A stretch of 64,000 bases of DNA. Origin: Nectonema munidae (Eukaryota > Nematomorpha > Nectonematoida > Nectonematidae). Numbering within the stretch: the first letter of the stretch is position 1; every line of letters starts with the position of its first letter. A program made the position numbers and the translations under genes. This document shows, piece after piece, positions 48,901 through 55,600 of this stretch. The stretch spans positions 248,001-312,000 of the forward strand of contig JAUIRK010000920.1 of assembly GCA_030549495.1 (NCBI GenBank), given 5' to 3'. The notes beneath the pieces are model-generated. The model did not search any database. It saw only the letters and a list, made by a program, of their open reading frames with translations, and had not been told where the DNA came from.

Positions 48901-49468
48901 TTCCTTTTTTAAGTGCTGTGTCTCCATACTTCTTTGCTCCGCTAAAGATGTCAGTGTTTTGATAGAGTATGCGAGTTTTGTCGAATTTACGTTCATTGCA
49001 GTCACCATCACAGTTCTCTTTTGGCTCCGAATCAAGTTTCCGAAGATTGAAAGACCAATCAAAGTAAGAACAAAGTTTCACTGCCATATAAAATTCTTTA
49101 TCACACCAATTTATATCTAGTATTGTTCAAACCATTTTCTCATTTAAAAAAACTAATCTTTCTATTAGCAAATTAAAACAAAACTCATTTGTGTTAAGGT
49201 GTCTTTGTTCTTTCCTGTCTGCTTTCTCTTTGTGTGCATCTTCATGCTTATTCTCTCTTTGATCTTCGACTACAAAACTTCGCTGAGCGGGCTCGCTTTT
49301 ACGGTCCTTGGTCTGCCTGTTTTCGTGATGTCCAAGTTCATCTATAAAAACTGGGAGTGTGTGCAAAGATTATTCCGTAACTTCTTATTTCCTACATTTG
49401 ATGATGATGAGAAAGATGATGATGAGAAAGATGGTGATGAGTGGGAGATGATGATGAGAGGGAGATGA
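27596..49468 (+). CDS. SLC7/LAT-type amino-acid transporter light chain, ten exons
   Basis: APC-superfamily plasma-membrane exchanger of the SLC7 light-chain group. Exons: 27596-27906, 31223-31428, 35271-35396, 40200-40305, 42990-43034, 45154-45277, 46271-46374, 46466-46562, 48914-49063, 49199-49468. They total 1539 nt (512 codons plus stop) and every phase closes. Landmarks: TM1 substrate motif GSGIFVSPSGV, SYSEIGTII, SGGDYSYLKEIYG, VNCLSS, TM6-like FYSGIFGYAGWNQIN, TEEIKNPSRNLPLAV, STFGACNGLLYCASR, GARDSNLPQFL, HHLTPVISL, RPIKV. Length and order fit the b0,+AT/LAT/y+LAT family of about 12 TMs. No Met precedes TM1 in the first exon, so the start lies in an unidentified upstream exon. The heavy-chain-linking Cys after TM3 is Phe. 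The C-terminus ends in an acidic tail encoded by a minisatellite. Substrate is not predictable here. Confidence 0.93.
28178..30590 (+). mobile_element. 5'-truncated LINE (CR1/Jockey-like) in transporter intron 1
   Basis: Starts within the endonuclease C-terminus (FSHHFSICLSID, family SDHFPI). It proceeds through NFRPISITPVFQKF, LTKAFDSISHGILLDK, RGVPQGSILGPLLFVLYIND and the catalytic FLMYADD. It ends with the thumb and C-terminal region (NALTINANKTKAMIIST, SFKKCKEKVISAYRERI) at a stop near 30476. I see at least two in-frame stops (about 28721 and 29377) and at least four frame changes (about 29095, 29490, 29690, 30130), so it is inactive but only moderately old. The 3' limit is estimated from the end of the AT-rich trailer. 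Same strand as the host gene. Confidence 0.92.
31223..31428 (+). CDS. Transporter exon 2 (TM3 region)
   Basis: Encodes SGGDYSYLKEIYGEKFGFLY, a hydrophobic helix, TFSTYILAIFFPTFNTQIGQ and the start of the next helix. In heteromeric light chains the FPT segment is followed by Cys. Here codon 31377-31379 is TTT (Phe). Donor GTAATA. Confidence 0.93.
31783..31830 (+). repeat. tRNA-like relic
   Basis: GCTTAGCAGTTAAAGATC followed by GAGGTTCGATCCC, which resembles boxes A and B. Too short and unpaired for a tRNA gene. Lies in transporter intron 2. Confidence 0.3.
32300..32660 (-). mobile_element. hAT transposon relic with C-terminal dimerisation domain
   Basis: The minus-strand frame from 32429 reads FFEYQAALAIGISTASHERS then FSILKKVFELFQRK. 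This matches the hAT dimerisation motif (ALxxPVSxASxERSFSxLK). About 180 bp upstream of it on that strand is a GC-rich end-like sequence (CTATTTATTTTGGGGGCTTG, then a G16/C16 run). Most of the transposase is missing. Plain DNA transposon, in transporter intron 2. Confidence 0.75.
33170..33560. other. Degenerate repeats, coding-like on the minus strand
   Basis: The minus strand reads SRSKGNLFENQPSRDDPSKS...SVNAASKDK and, past an AT-rich gap, SKDDPSVNRGSKDDL. On the plus strand this appears as repeated GATCATCTTTACTT blocks. It may belong to the nearby hAT relic or be simple repetition. Confidence 0.35.
33893..33961 (+). repeat. tRNA-like relic
   Basis: TTAGTAGTTGACGCGTAAGC and GGGTTCAATTCCCGATCC have box A and box B character with about 70 nt total length. 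Strong pairing of an acceptor stem is not seen. Confidence 0.4.
34480..38375. other. AT-rich intron sequence around transporter exon 3; nothing else recognised
   Basis: Apart from exon 3 (35271-35396), a C16 tract at 34787-34802 followed by a hAT-like end (AAATTTCTGGATCCG) and a TA microsatellite at 35710-35730, no feature could be supported. Confidence 0.5.
35271..35396 (+). CDS. Transporter exon 3 (VNCLSS helix)
   Basis: The acceptor is TTACTTAAG at 35270, chosen because it continues ILLSYVNCLSSNAANHVQFI in phase. It matches the family VNCxSxxxAxxVQ motif before TM5. Donor GTGATC, phase 1. Confidence 0.9.
38380..38745 (-). mobile_element. LINE fragment, C-terminal end of a reverse-transcriptase ORF
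   Basis: Minus-strand pieces in order: GLKDLSYQERLMKLNLH, MITVYNILAGKMLINSRILP, SYWNSLPDDIVNAPNVYDF and KNKVDQFWKDSMFEFC then stop. It is the same domain as the fragment at 7.4-8.1 kb and clearly related to it. Frame changes and a stop make it inactive. Transporter intron 3. Confidence 0.8.
39819..39948. mobile_element. piggyBac-type MITE with TTAA duplications
   Basis: Terminal inverted repeats CCCATTTACGACCAATG and (reverse complement) CCCATTTAAGACCAAGC are flanked by TTAA at 39815-39818 and 39949-39952. The TTAA target and CCC-starting ends are the piggyBac signature. 130 bp, no coding capacity. A second TTAA-CCCTTTCATGCC end-like sequence lies just upstream at 39758. Confidence 0.82.
40200..40305 (+). 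CDS. Transporter exon 4 (TM6 start)
   Basis: Encodes EFGHLSKEHFFDGGATSFNS then ISSAFYSGIFGYAGW. FxYxGWN is the family TM6 motif at the transport site. It ends two bases into the Trp codon. Confidence 0.92.
41510..41875. repeat. Tandem duplication, two units of 183 bp
   Basis: Units start CATGTGTTCATAAC and end AATTAATTAAGAT. They differ at only a few bases (for example ACTGCG versus ACAGCG, GGCTTTC versus GGCTATC), so the duplication is recent. Lies in transporter intron 4. Confidence 0.93.
41978..42120 (-). repeat. tRNA-derived SINE copy 5
   Basis: Minus strand: AGGGGCTTGAGTAAGATTGG, GATGCTGGATTCGATAAC, GGCTTCGATCCGCAATCAAG, then ACAAGTGGCGCAATCGTGCC and ACGCCACCGTATC. Nearly full length. 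Confidence 0.87.
42615..42714. repeat. Tandem duplication, two units of 50 bp
   Basis: TAATTGGTTGTTTGATA and TCGAGTGTGATTGGT repeat with period 50 and very few differences. Confidence 0.85.
42990..43034 (+). CDS. Transporter exon 5 (45 nt)
   Basis: A tiny exon coding NQINMVTEEIKNPS plus split codons for Trp and Arg. It matches NxxTEExxNPxRNLP of the family. It is flanked by TCCATATAG and GTATTT. Confidence 0.9.
43943..44220. mobile_element. Possible small inverted-repeat element
   Basis: GTGGAAGTGTCAATCATAT at the left and the reverse complement of ATGACATTGACACTCCCATG at the right form an imperfect inverted pair about 280 bp apart. No clear target duplication was found, so the call is tentative. 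Confidence 0.4.
44490..44612 (-). repeat. tRNA-like relic
   Basis: Minus strand: GGTAGTGCTGACGCAGAC (box-A-like) and ACTTCGATTCCTAGGGC (box-B-like), about 70 nt, followed by unrelated sequence. Confidence 0.4.
45154..45277 (+). CDS. Transporter exon 6
   Basis: Encodes NLPLAVVISLTSIIVLYILI followed by NASYFVLLSPYEMMHSKAVA. The NxSYF and SxAVAV elements are conserved in SLC7 light chains. Phase 0 exit at GTG|GTATTC. Confidence 0.93.
46271..46374 (+). CDS. Transporter exon 7
   Basis: Encodes AFTEKAFPGYGWIASLFVAV then STFGACNGLLYCAS, matching the family STxGAxNG motif. Only 91 nt of intron separate it from exon 8. Confidence 0.93.
46466..46562 (+). CDS. Transporter exon 8
   Basis: Encodes LAFSGARDSNLPQFLALISI then HHLTPVISLIFL. 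It matches the SAREGxLPxxLSxIxxxxLTP segment. The donor GTAAAT is chosen inside a longer open frame because it splices in phase into the next exon's hydrophobic run. Confidence 0.88.
46679..46864. mobile_element. hAT-type MITE, diverged
   Basis: Ends CAGTGATTCTCAACAT and (reverse complement of the right end) ACTGTTTCTCAACCTG form inverted repeats of hAT type. The interior repeats GGGTCCATATGGACC-like words. No matching 8-bp duplication was found, consistent with decay. Lies in transporter intron 8. Confidence 0.65.
46865..48913. other. Remainder of transporter intron 8
   Basis: Mostly AT-rich. A tRNA-like or SINE-like remnant may lie near 47805-47900 (TTGATTCCCCATCATCCG). A GC-richer patch at 48340-48480 holds TGACGTCA and a TCGCGA-centred near-palindrome. 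No gene seen. Confidence 0.45.
48914..49063 (+). CDS. Transporter exon 9
   Basis: 50 codons, phase 0 at both ends: CCVSILLCSAKDVSVLIEYA, a hydrophobic segment, and LRIKFPKIERPIK. The RPIKV motif is characteristic of LAT-type transporters. Confidence 0.92.
49199..49468 (+). CDS. Transporter terminal exon with acidic repeat-derived tail
   Basis: Two hydrophobic segments are followed by YKNWECVQRLFRNFLFPT. Then come FDDDEKDDDEKDGDEWE and MMMRGR before TGA. The last roughly 25 codons lie in the GATGAT minisatellite that continues past the stop. Confidence 0.9.
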   Translation: MSLFFPVCFLFVCIFMLILSLIFDYKTSLSGLAFTVLGLPVFVMSKFIYKNWECVQRLFRNFLFPTFDDDEKDDDEKDGDEWEMMMRGR

Positions 49469-49665
49469 TGATGAGAGGGAGATGATGATGAGAGGGAGAT
49501 GATGATGAGAGGGAGATGATGATGAGAGGGAGATGATGATGAGAGGGAGATGAGAGGGAGATGATGATGAGAGGGAGATGATGATGAGAGAGATGATGAT
49601 GAGAGAGATGATGATGAGAGATGTGTTGATGAGAGAGATGATGATGAGTGATGATGATGAACATT
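49390..49665. repeat. GATGAT/GAGAGGGA minisatellite overlapping the transporter stop
   Basis: A 17-bp unit (GATGATGATGAGAGGGA) repeats about eight times, then degrades to GATGATGAGAGA. It begins inside the last transporter exon, supplies the stop codon context and extends about 200 bp beyond. Confidence 0.95.
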
Positions 49666-49669
49666 CATT

Positions 49670-50100
49670 CAAATTTTACATGCAATATACACATTATTGT
49701 AACAAATCAAGAATTGCAATTTCATTTATAAATTCTTTTTGCATTTAGAATTTTAAAATGCTAATCAATGTGAAACAAATTTGCGGTTTATTTTTACACT
49801 TTTTTATAACAAATCAGCAATGCCAATTTCATTTATGGATTGTTTTTGCATTTGCGGTTTATTTCTAAAATGTCTAAGTGTAAAATAAATTTGTGGTTCA
49901 CTTCTAAAAATTGTTATCAAAAACAAAATTTGCGGTTTACATTTTAAATCTGACTAGGAAAACAGATTCAAATTTTACATGAAATACACACATTTTTATA
50001 ACAAATCAACATGCCAATTCCAATTATATTGTTTTTGGATTTAGAATTTGAAAATACTTGTAAGCGTGAATCAAATTTGCAAATCAGGTGTTTTACATAT
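49670..50100. repeat. Degenerate tandem array, same family as 13.1-13.8 kb
   Basis: Words such as ATTCATTCAAATTTTACAT, AAATTTGCGGTTTA and TTTTTGCATTTAGAATTT recur several times and match the array at 13.1-13.8 kb. AATAAA at 49884-49889 on the plus strand could serve as the transporter poly(A) signal. Confidence 0.75.
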
Positions 50101-50551
50101 GTACGCATTTTCAAGTAGGCTGAATCCAACAGTGATGTTTATTTTTTATAAAAATTAATCATAGCTGTTAAAAATTATTGACATATGACGCTTCAACTGA
50201 AACAAAAGACTTCATGATTAAATAGTTATACGTAGCTATATATGTAATTTATTTTGTCACAGAACAGATAGAATTATAAGTAGGCAAAACAAAATTGCAT
50301 AAAAAGAAAATATAACTGCAAATGATATAGAACTAAAAACGGGATTTTATACAGAATGAATCGGTCAATTTAAATAAGTTTCGTGTTTGACCATTTTAAG
50401 AAAGTTTTATACGTATAATTTCTGCATAAAATTTGATATTTTATTTGCAGTATTTAAAAAAAAAGTGATGATCTCCTTTATTTAATAAAAATAGTTTAAA
50501 AAAAAGAGAAAAACTTTCGAAAATTTGTCTTTTTGATTCTATGTTTTTAAT

Positions 50552-50865
50552 TCAAAATTTTGTCTTGGGTTCTTTATTAAAAGCAAAAATAGTACCTGCA
50601 TTTACTATTGCCGTATCTAATAGATAAGAAAAAGCAGCTACTGTCCATTTTTTGGTTTTTCTGTCTGGAATAGTTTCTTATTCTCTGATCGACTATACCC
50701 GTTCCATCCTTGGAAAAATCGTGCTGTTTAAAAATTGCAAGTTTACTTTTTTCATCGTCTACTGTAATTCCTAAAATATATATGTTTTACATCCATCTCT
50801 TAACTACTACTGCTATATGCTTAAAAGATTCAACATTATTTAGATAACATTTTGATCTGTCTACA
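50552..50865 (-). mobile_element. piggyBac-like transposase relic
   Basis: Minus-strand pieces: NNVESFKHIAVVVKRWM, then GITVDDEKSKLAIFKQHDFS, GTGIVDQRIRNYSRQK, and in another frame VAAFSYLLDTAIVNAGTIFA. This order matches the DDE C-terminal half of piggyBac transposases (GGVDxxDQxxxxYS...RWxxxxFxxLLDxAxxNA). One stop and at least one frame change are seen. It lies between the two convergent genes. Confidence 0.75.
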
Positions 50866-51358
50866 AAAAGTTTTCATCGCTTCTCTGGAAGGATCAAAGT
50901 TGATACTGTTTGAAGAGAAGGAAACCAGAGACGTTCCAAAAAAGGCAGAGGACGCGTGCAAAAGAGAAGAGAAGGACGTTGTTGTACAAACAAAGTTTTA
51001 GAGAGGCGTGCAATAAAGTGGACCGATTTTCGTCCTGGCTCACACATGTTTTAATCATGTTACATCAAAGCACTTTTTGTTGTTTTGCTCTGAAAAAATA
51101 CTTTCAAATAAATGGTGTAGTTCTTTGGATGATTACCAATAAAATATTTCTATTTAGAATTGGATATCACATCATTATCGGATCACAGGGTTGCCAGTGA
51201 AGTTCTATAAAATGTATAATTCTCAGGCTTTTATATGATTTATATGAATTTGTCTACAATTTTGATCCTGTCTGCAGGGTAAAGAAGATGCAAACACAAC
51301 GTGCTTTTAAAAGCATAGGGGCTTTTTTATAAAAAAAAATAAAAAATTAAGAAAAATT
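50866..51358. other. Intergenic spacer with one long plus-strand frame
   Basis: The plus-strand frame 50910-51200 starts Arg/Lys-rich and becomes hydrophobic. It matches nothing I know and partly opposes the piggyBac relic, so it is probably chance. Nothing else is seen. Confidence 0.4.
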
Positions 51359-51359
51359 A

Positions 51360-51365
51360 TTTATT
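51360..51365 (-). terminator. Candidate poly(A) signal of the papilin-like gene
   Basis: TTTATT on the plus strand is AATAAA on the minus strand. It is the first such hexamer I found after the papilin stop at 52236, implying a 3' UTR of about 870 nt that would contain the 61-bp VNTR. Confidence 0.45.
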
Positions 51366-51538
51366 TTGTGCAAGCAAAAAAGACACGAAACAAAAAATAA
51401 GAAAAAAAACAAGTAAATACAATCTCATTAATATTACTATTCTTATTATGCAGGTAAATGATGAAAGTAAATGTCGTCAAAAAGTAAATACATGATTGGA
51501 TAAGGATGATGAAATAAATGATTGATTGCTGCAAATAC

Positions 51539-51843
51539 AAGATGAAGAATAACATGATTGGTGAAGAAAATAACAAATAGAAAAATGCAGTGTAAAGACA
51601 AGATGAAGAATAACATGATTGGTGAAGAAAATAACAAATAGAAAAATGCAGTGTAAAGACAAGATGAAGAATAACATGATTGGTGAAGAAAATAACAAAT
51701 AGAAAAATGCAGTGTAAAGACAAGATGAAGAATAACATGATTGGTGAAGAAAATAACAAATAGAAAAATGCAGTGTAAAGACAAGATGAAGAATAACATG
51801 ATTGGTGAAGAAAATAACAAATAGAAAAATGCAGTGTAAAGAC
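51539..51843. repeat. 61-bp VNTR, five near-identical units
   Basis: Unit AAGATGAAGAATAACATG...GCAGTGTAAAGAC repeats five times with essentially no differences. Since 61 is not a multiple of 3, minus-strand reading cycles through all frames and stays open, which explains the long overlapping minus-strand frames here. No protein is implied. Confidence 0.96.
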
Positions 51844-52235
51844 AGTGGTGAGTGACTTATTTTTGACTGTGTTAGAAAAAGCAGTGCGAGAAATGAATGA
51901 TGAATTAATTCATTCACTGATTCCACTTCTGGATTAAAATAATGCAAGCGAAAATGCTTAGAAATTCTAAAATGCCTTGTCTGTCTGTTGCCACAAGAAT
52001 AATTTTTTGCGCGCAACAAATTACTCTCTTTTCAAATCGGAAGAAATGCTGAGTTGTCGTTGGTGTGCGAGGTATCATGAGTTAAAAGACGAAGATATGA
52101 CATAAGCTAGAGAGAGAGAGAAAGAAGAAAGATTCATGTAAAAAATGGTGTGTGTGTGTGTAGGTAAAATTAATAATAAAAAAACAAAGATTATCAAATT
52201 GGCTCAAAATGTTTGGTTTTCTTCCGCATCTTTCA

Positions 52236-52654
52236 TCATGAGGAGGAGAAGCGGTTATGTTTTTGTTTTCGTCTGCGCCTTCTTCGTCTGCGTGTTTTCT
52301 CGGGAAGTTTGCCCGCCTCTTTGCAAGCAAGACAGCAGAACTGCTGGTAGTAGGGGTTGTGACAGAGGTCCGCCTTGACGATCAGTTTGCAATTGGCATA
52401 TTGGGGGTGATTTTTGCAGACTCCCTCCTCAATCACACCTTGCTCCTCTTCTCCGGAAGAATGTTCATCTTCATAATCTCCTCCAACACCAGAATCCTTA
52501 TCATCACCATATTGCGAAACTTCATCCTGATCACTGCCCAAATCCGGTAGAACATCGCCACCCTTCTGGTTTTCGTAGTCGTAATCATCTTCGTGCATCA
52601 TCTGCTGGCCACCGTTCTCATCATCCGAGCCTTGTTGAACACTCCCACCGATAT
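52236..52654 (-). CDS. Ppn: Papilin terminal exon: acidic linker, PLAC domain, polybasic tail
   Basis: Asp/Glu/Gly-rich linker of about 80 residues, then PLAC (VCKNHPQYANCKLI, ADLCHNPYYQQFCCLACKEA) with all six Cys. It ends with eight consecutive Arg and KQKHNRFSSS before TGA. Confidence 0.95.
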
Positions 52655-55600
52655 CTAAAACACATATGTTCACAATGCTTAAATCATTACATACCGAGTT
52701 TTTCCATGAAGACCACAATGAACGAGCAGACATTTTTCAAATGACCAGTGCAAAATTTAGAGGAACGGTTGTTGCATATTTAAAAAAAGTAAATTGCTGT
52801 TACCATGTGGTTCGCCACCAAACACCTCTAATCGAGTTTCATCTGAAGCACTGCCAAGGGAATTTTTGACTTTGCATTCATATCTCCCGGTGTCCCATTG
52901 GTTAGCTTTCAAAATAACCAAATCTTTGCCATCATTTTCGATCTATAGCATAACAAAAATATTGTTCAGATGGAAAGAACAAAATGGCGTTGTTGGGTTG
53001 CAGAGAATATGGAAATAAGGTCAACTCACAGCGTATCTTTCTGGCTCACGGTTTTCATCCACAAAATTTCCGTCTTTGTACCACTTCATGTCTTCGTAAG
53101 GACCGGAGCCTTCACAGTGCAAGCGAATCATACTTCCACCTTGATAGTCGTGCTCATGTCCATCTATCTTAGCTTGGATAGAATCTAGAACACAATCAAA
53201 AATATGCACCGTTTTGTTTCCGCAGGCAAAAAAGATGGCTTAAACTTGACAAAAATTGTTTAAAAAATAAATCTTAACCAATTGTTGGTTTGAGAGGATA
53301 CACATCAAACATGCCCTCCTCTGGTAAAGAAAGAGAGAGAGAGAGAAAAGTAAAATGAAATATAACCTTGGAGTTCAACGATAGATTCGATGATCTTCCT
53401 CTTCTGGCCTGGTTCATTCACAACACACCTGTACACGCCTTCATCTTCGGGGAGAGTTGTAGAGATGACCAAATCATTGTTTTCATTCACGGAAACTCTG
53501 TCATCAAGGCCAACCCGGAACCCGTCCTTCAACCAAAAGACATAGGACGAGTCTACAGGCTCATCTGTTGGACACTCTACGACCAGAGGCGAGCCAACCG
53601 AACCAGGAACGATTCCTTGATGAATGATCACTGGCTCATCACTCACAGTTGTCACTTCTTCCTCTTGTTCATGGTAATCATCTTCATGGTAATCTTCGGG
53701 TTCTGCTGGAAACTCTCGTTGTTGTTGTTGTGAACCCGTTTTTGGCATGAATCTCGAAGCTGCGAAAAAAAATCGGGGTTGCTAGCATTAAATGAATTTG
53801 ATCGCTTTGATAAAAGATCACAACATCCCTGATACATAGCAATTAATTAACGTTTATAGCGGCCATCATTTTTTCAAGTTAAAATTAATTTTAAATCTTT
53901 TTTAAACTGCGGACACATAAATTGAAAGATATATTTTGATATAATACCAAAATTTGTTATTTCATCATCATCATATATTCATTGCAGTATATCTTATTTG
54001 TACAATTCACGTATTATTTGGTATTGAGGCACTTTTATTTAGTACTTACCCCACTTACAAAAAAATAGGATATCTTAGGAATTATCAAACCTCTCCTCAA
54101 TGAAATTTGTCGACTTTTCGTAAACCCCTTACTAAGATTCATTTAAACGGATAAAATTTTAATGTCCGTCAAACCGAGGATAATAATTTATTCATCATAA
54201 GCACGCAAAACTTTTTCAGATAACAAAAAGTTGTTTCGCTTAACCGTTAATGTGCGGTTTAAGTCCGTGTAGAAAAATGTTTATCCTTAGTCTTTTTATT
54301 TAAAGAATGTTTAAGATCCATGCGGACAGTTATGCTATAAATTGAACCTTTCCAGAATCACCGAAATAGAATGCGAGAGGGGCACCCAAAAAATAGCCAA
54401 TGAAAAGTGGAAATAGAAGCGAAGGAATGGAAATTTTACGATTGACAACGAGTTTGGTGTCGAAGTACTCTTTGGTGTTGTCGTTGTGGGTGAAGATGCA
54501 GCGGTAATAGGAGCCATCTTTTTTGTTCACTGGATCAATGATGAGAGAGTCATCTTCGTTTATAGTGAATCTTGGATCCTGGTCTGGGTCTATGCGAGAT
54601 CCTCTGTTTAACCAGACCAACTGCAAAAGAGGCATTTAAAAATAAAGTTATCCAATCAAATGAAGCAACGCATACTTCTCCATCAGGTTGATCCAATGAA
54701 AAGCGATGTGGGCAGCGAATCACAGCCCTAGAATTTTCATCAACTGTCAAAGTCTGCAAACGTGGAGGAGGTCTTGGAGTTGTTGGTTTGCGGGGTGCTG
54801 GCGTAACTGGGAGCACGTATTCATCACGATCCTCTTGCTGACCTCCAACCGAATGAGTGGGGGGAGGTGGTGGCCTCTTCTGACCATACTTTCGTTGGTG
54901 GTGTTGGGGAGATCCGGGAGAGGGCCGAGCTCTGGCGGGAGTTGGTCTTTGAGTTGGTGCGGAGAGGGGAGTTCCAATGTTCACAGTTGCAGTTCTCATC
55001 GCTGACTTTCCACCCCCGTTATCCGCTCTACAGATGTACTCGCCAGAATCATCTTCGTCCGTTTCTTTGATGTTGAGGGAGTTGTCGGGCAGGATGAAGA
55101 CATTTTGGTTGTCGGGTTTGAGGAATTGTCTGTTCTTGTACCAAACGACGCGAGGAGTGGGGATTCCTTCAACAACGCACTCTATCGTCAATTCGGAGCC
55201 AGGATCTTGATTGTACTCTGTCGGTCCAGGAAGAATATTGGCGGGTGTTCCTTGAATTAAAAAGTTGTCTATGTCAAATCTCACTATAACAGATCCATTT
55301 AAGTATTACAATTTTTTTTAAAAATAAGGTTGAATTATTAACAAAGAAAATATTAAACAATTTTGCTTTTTCCCATCAATATTAATTCTATTGATGGAAT
55401 TTGGCTGCTATAGTGTTGTTTTGCGGTTAAAGTTCCTTCTTCAGAATCATTTATTTTAACTAAAGGATGTGTACGATGATCTACTTCATTAAAAACCCCT
55501 TTTCTTGGCTTTTTACATGGATAAAATCTTGACAAGGAATATCAAAACATTAGAAAACTCACGGAAAACGACAGCTGGGGATGGTGTGGTTTGTGGAAAC

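Noticed and set aside
49342-49672. Ser/His/Ile-rich minus-strand frames of 90-108 codons
   Set aside because: Antisense readings of the GATGAT minisatellite at the transporter stop.
50910-51200. 96-codon plus-strand frame starting MKRRKPETFQKRQRTRAKEK
   Set aside because: It partly opposes the piggyBac relic, matches no family, and lies beyond the transporter stop. Most likely chance.
51361-52019. Three overlapping minus-strand frames of 124-180 codons, hydrophobic and repetitive
   Set aside because: They are produced by the 61-bp VNTR, whose period keeps every minus frame open. They have no start context, no splice logic and no family.
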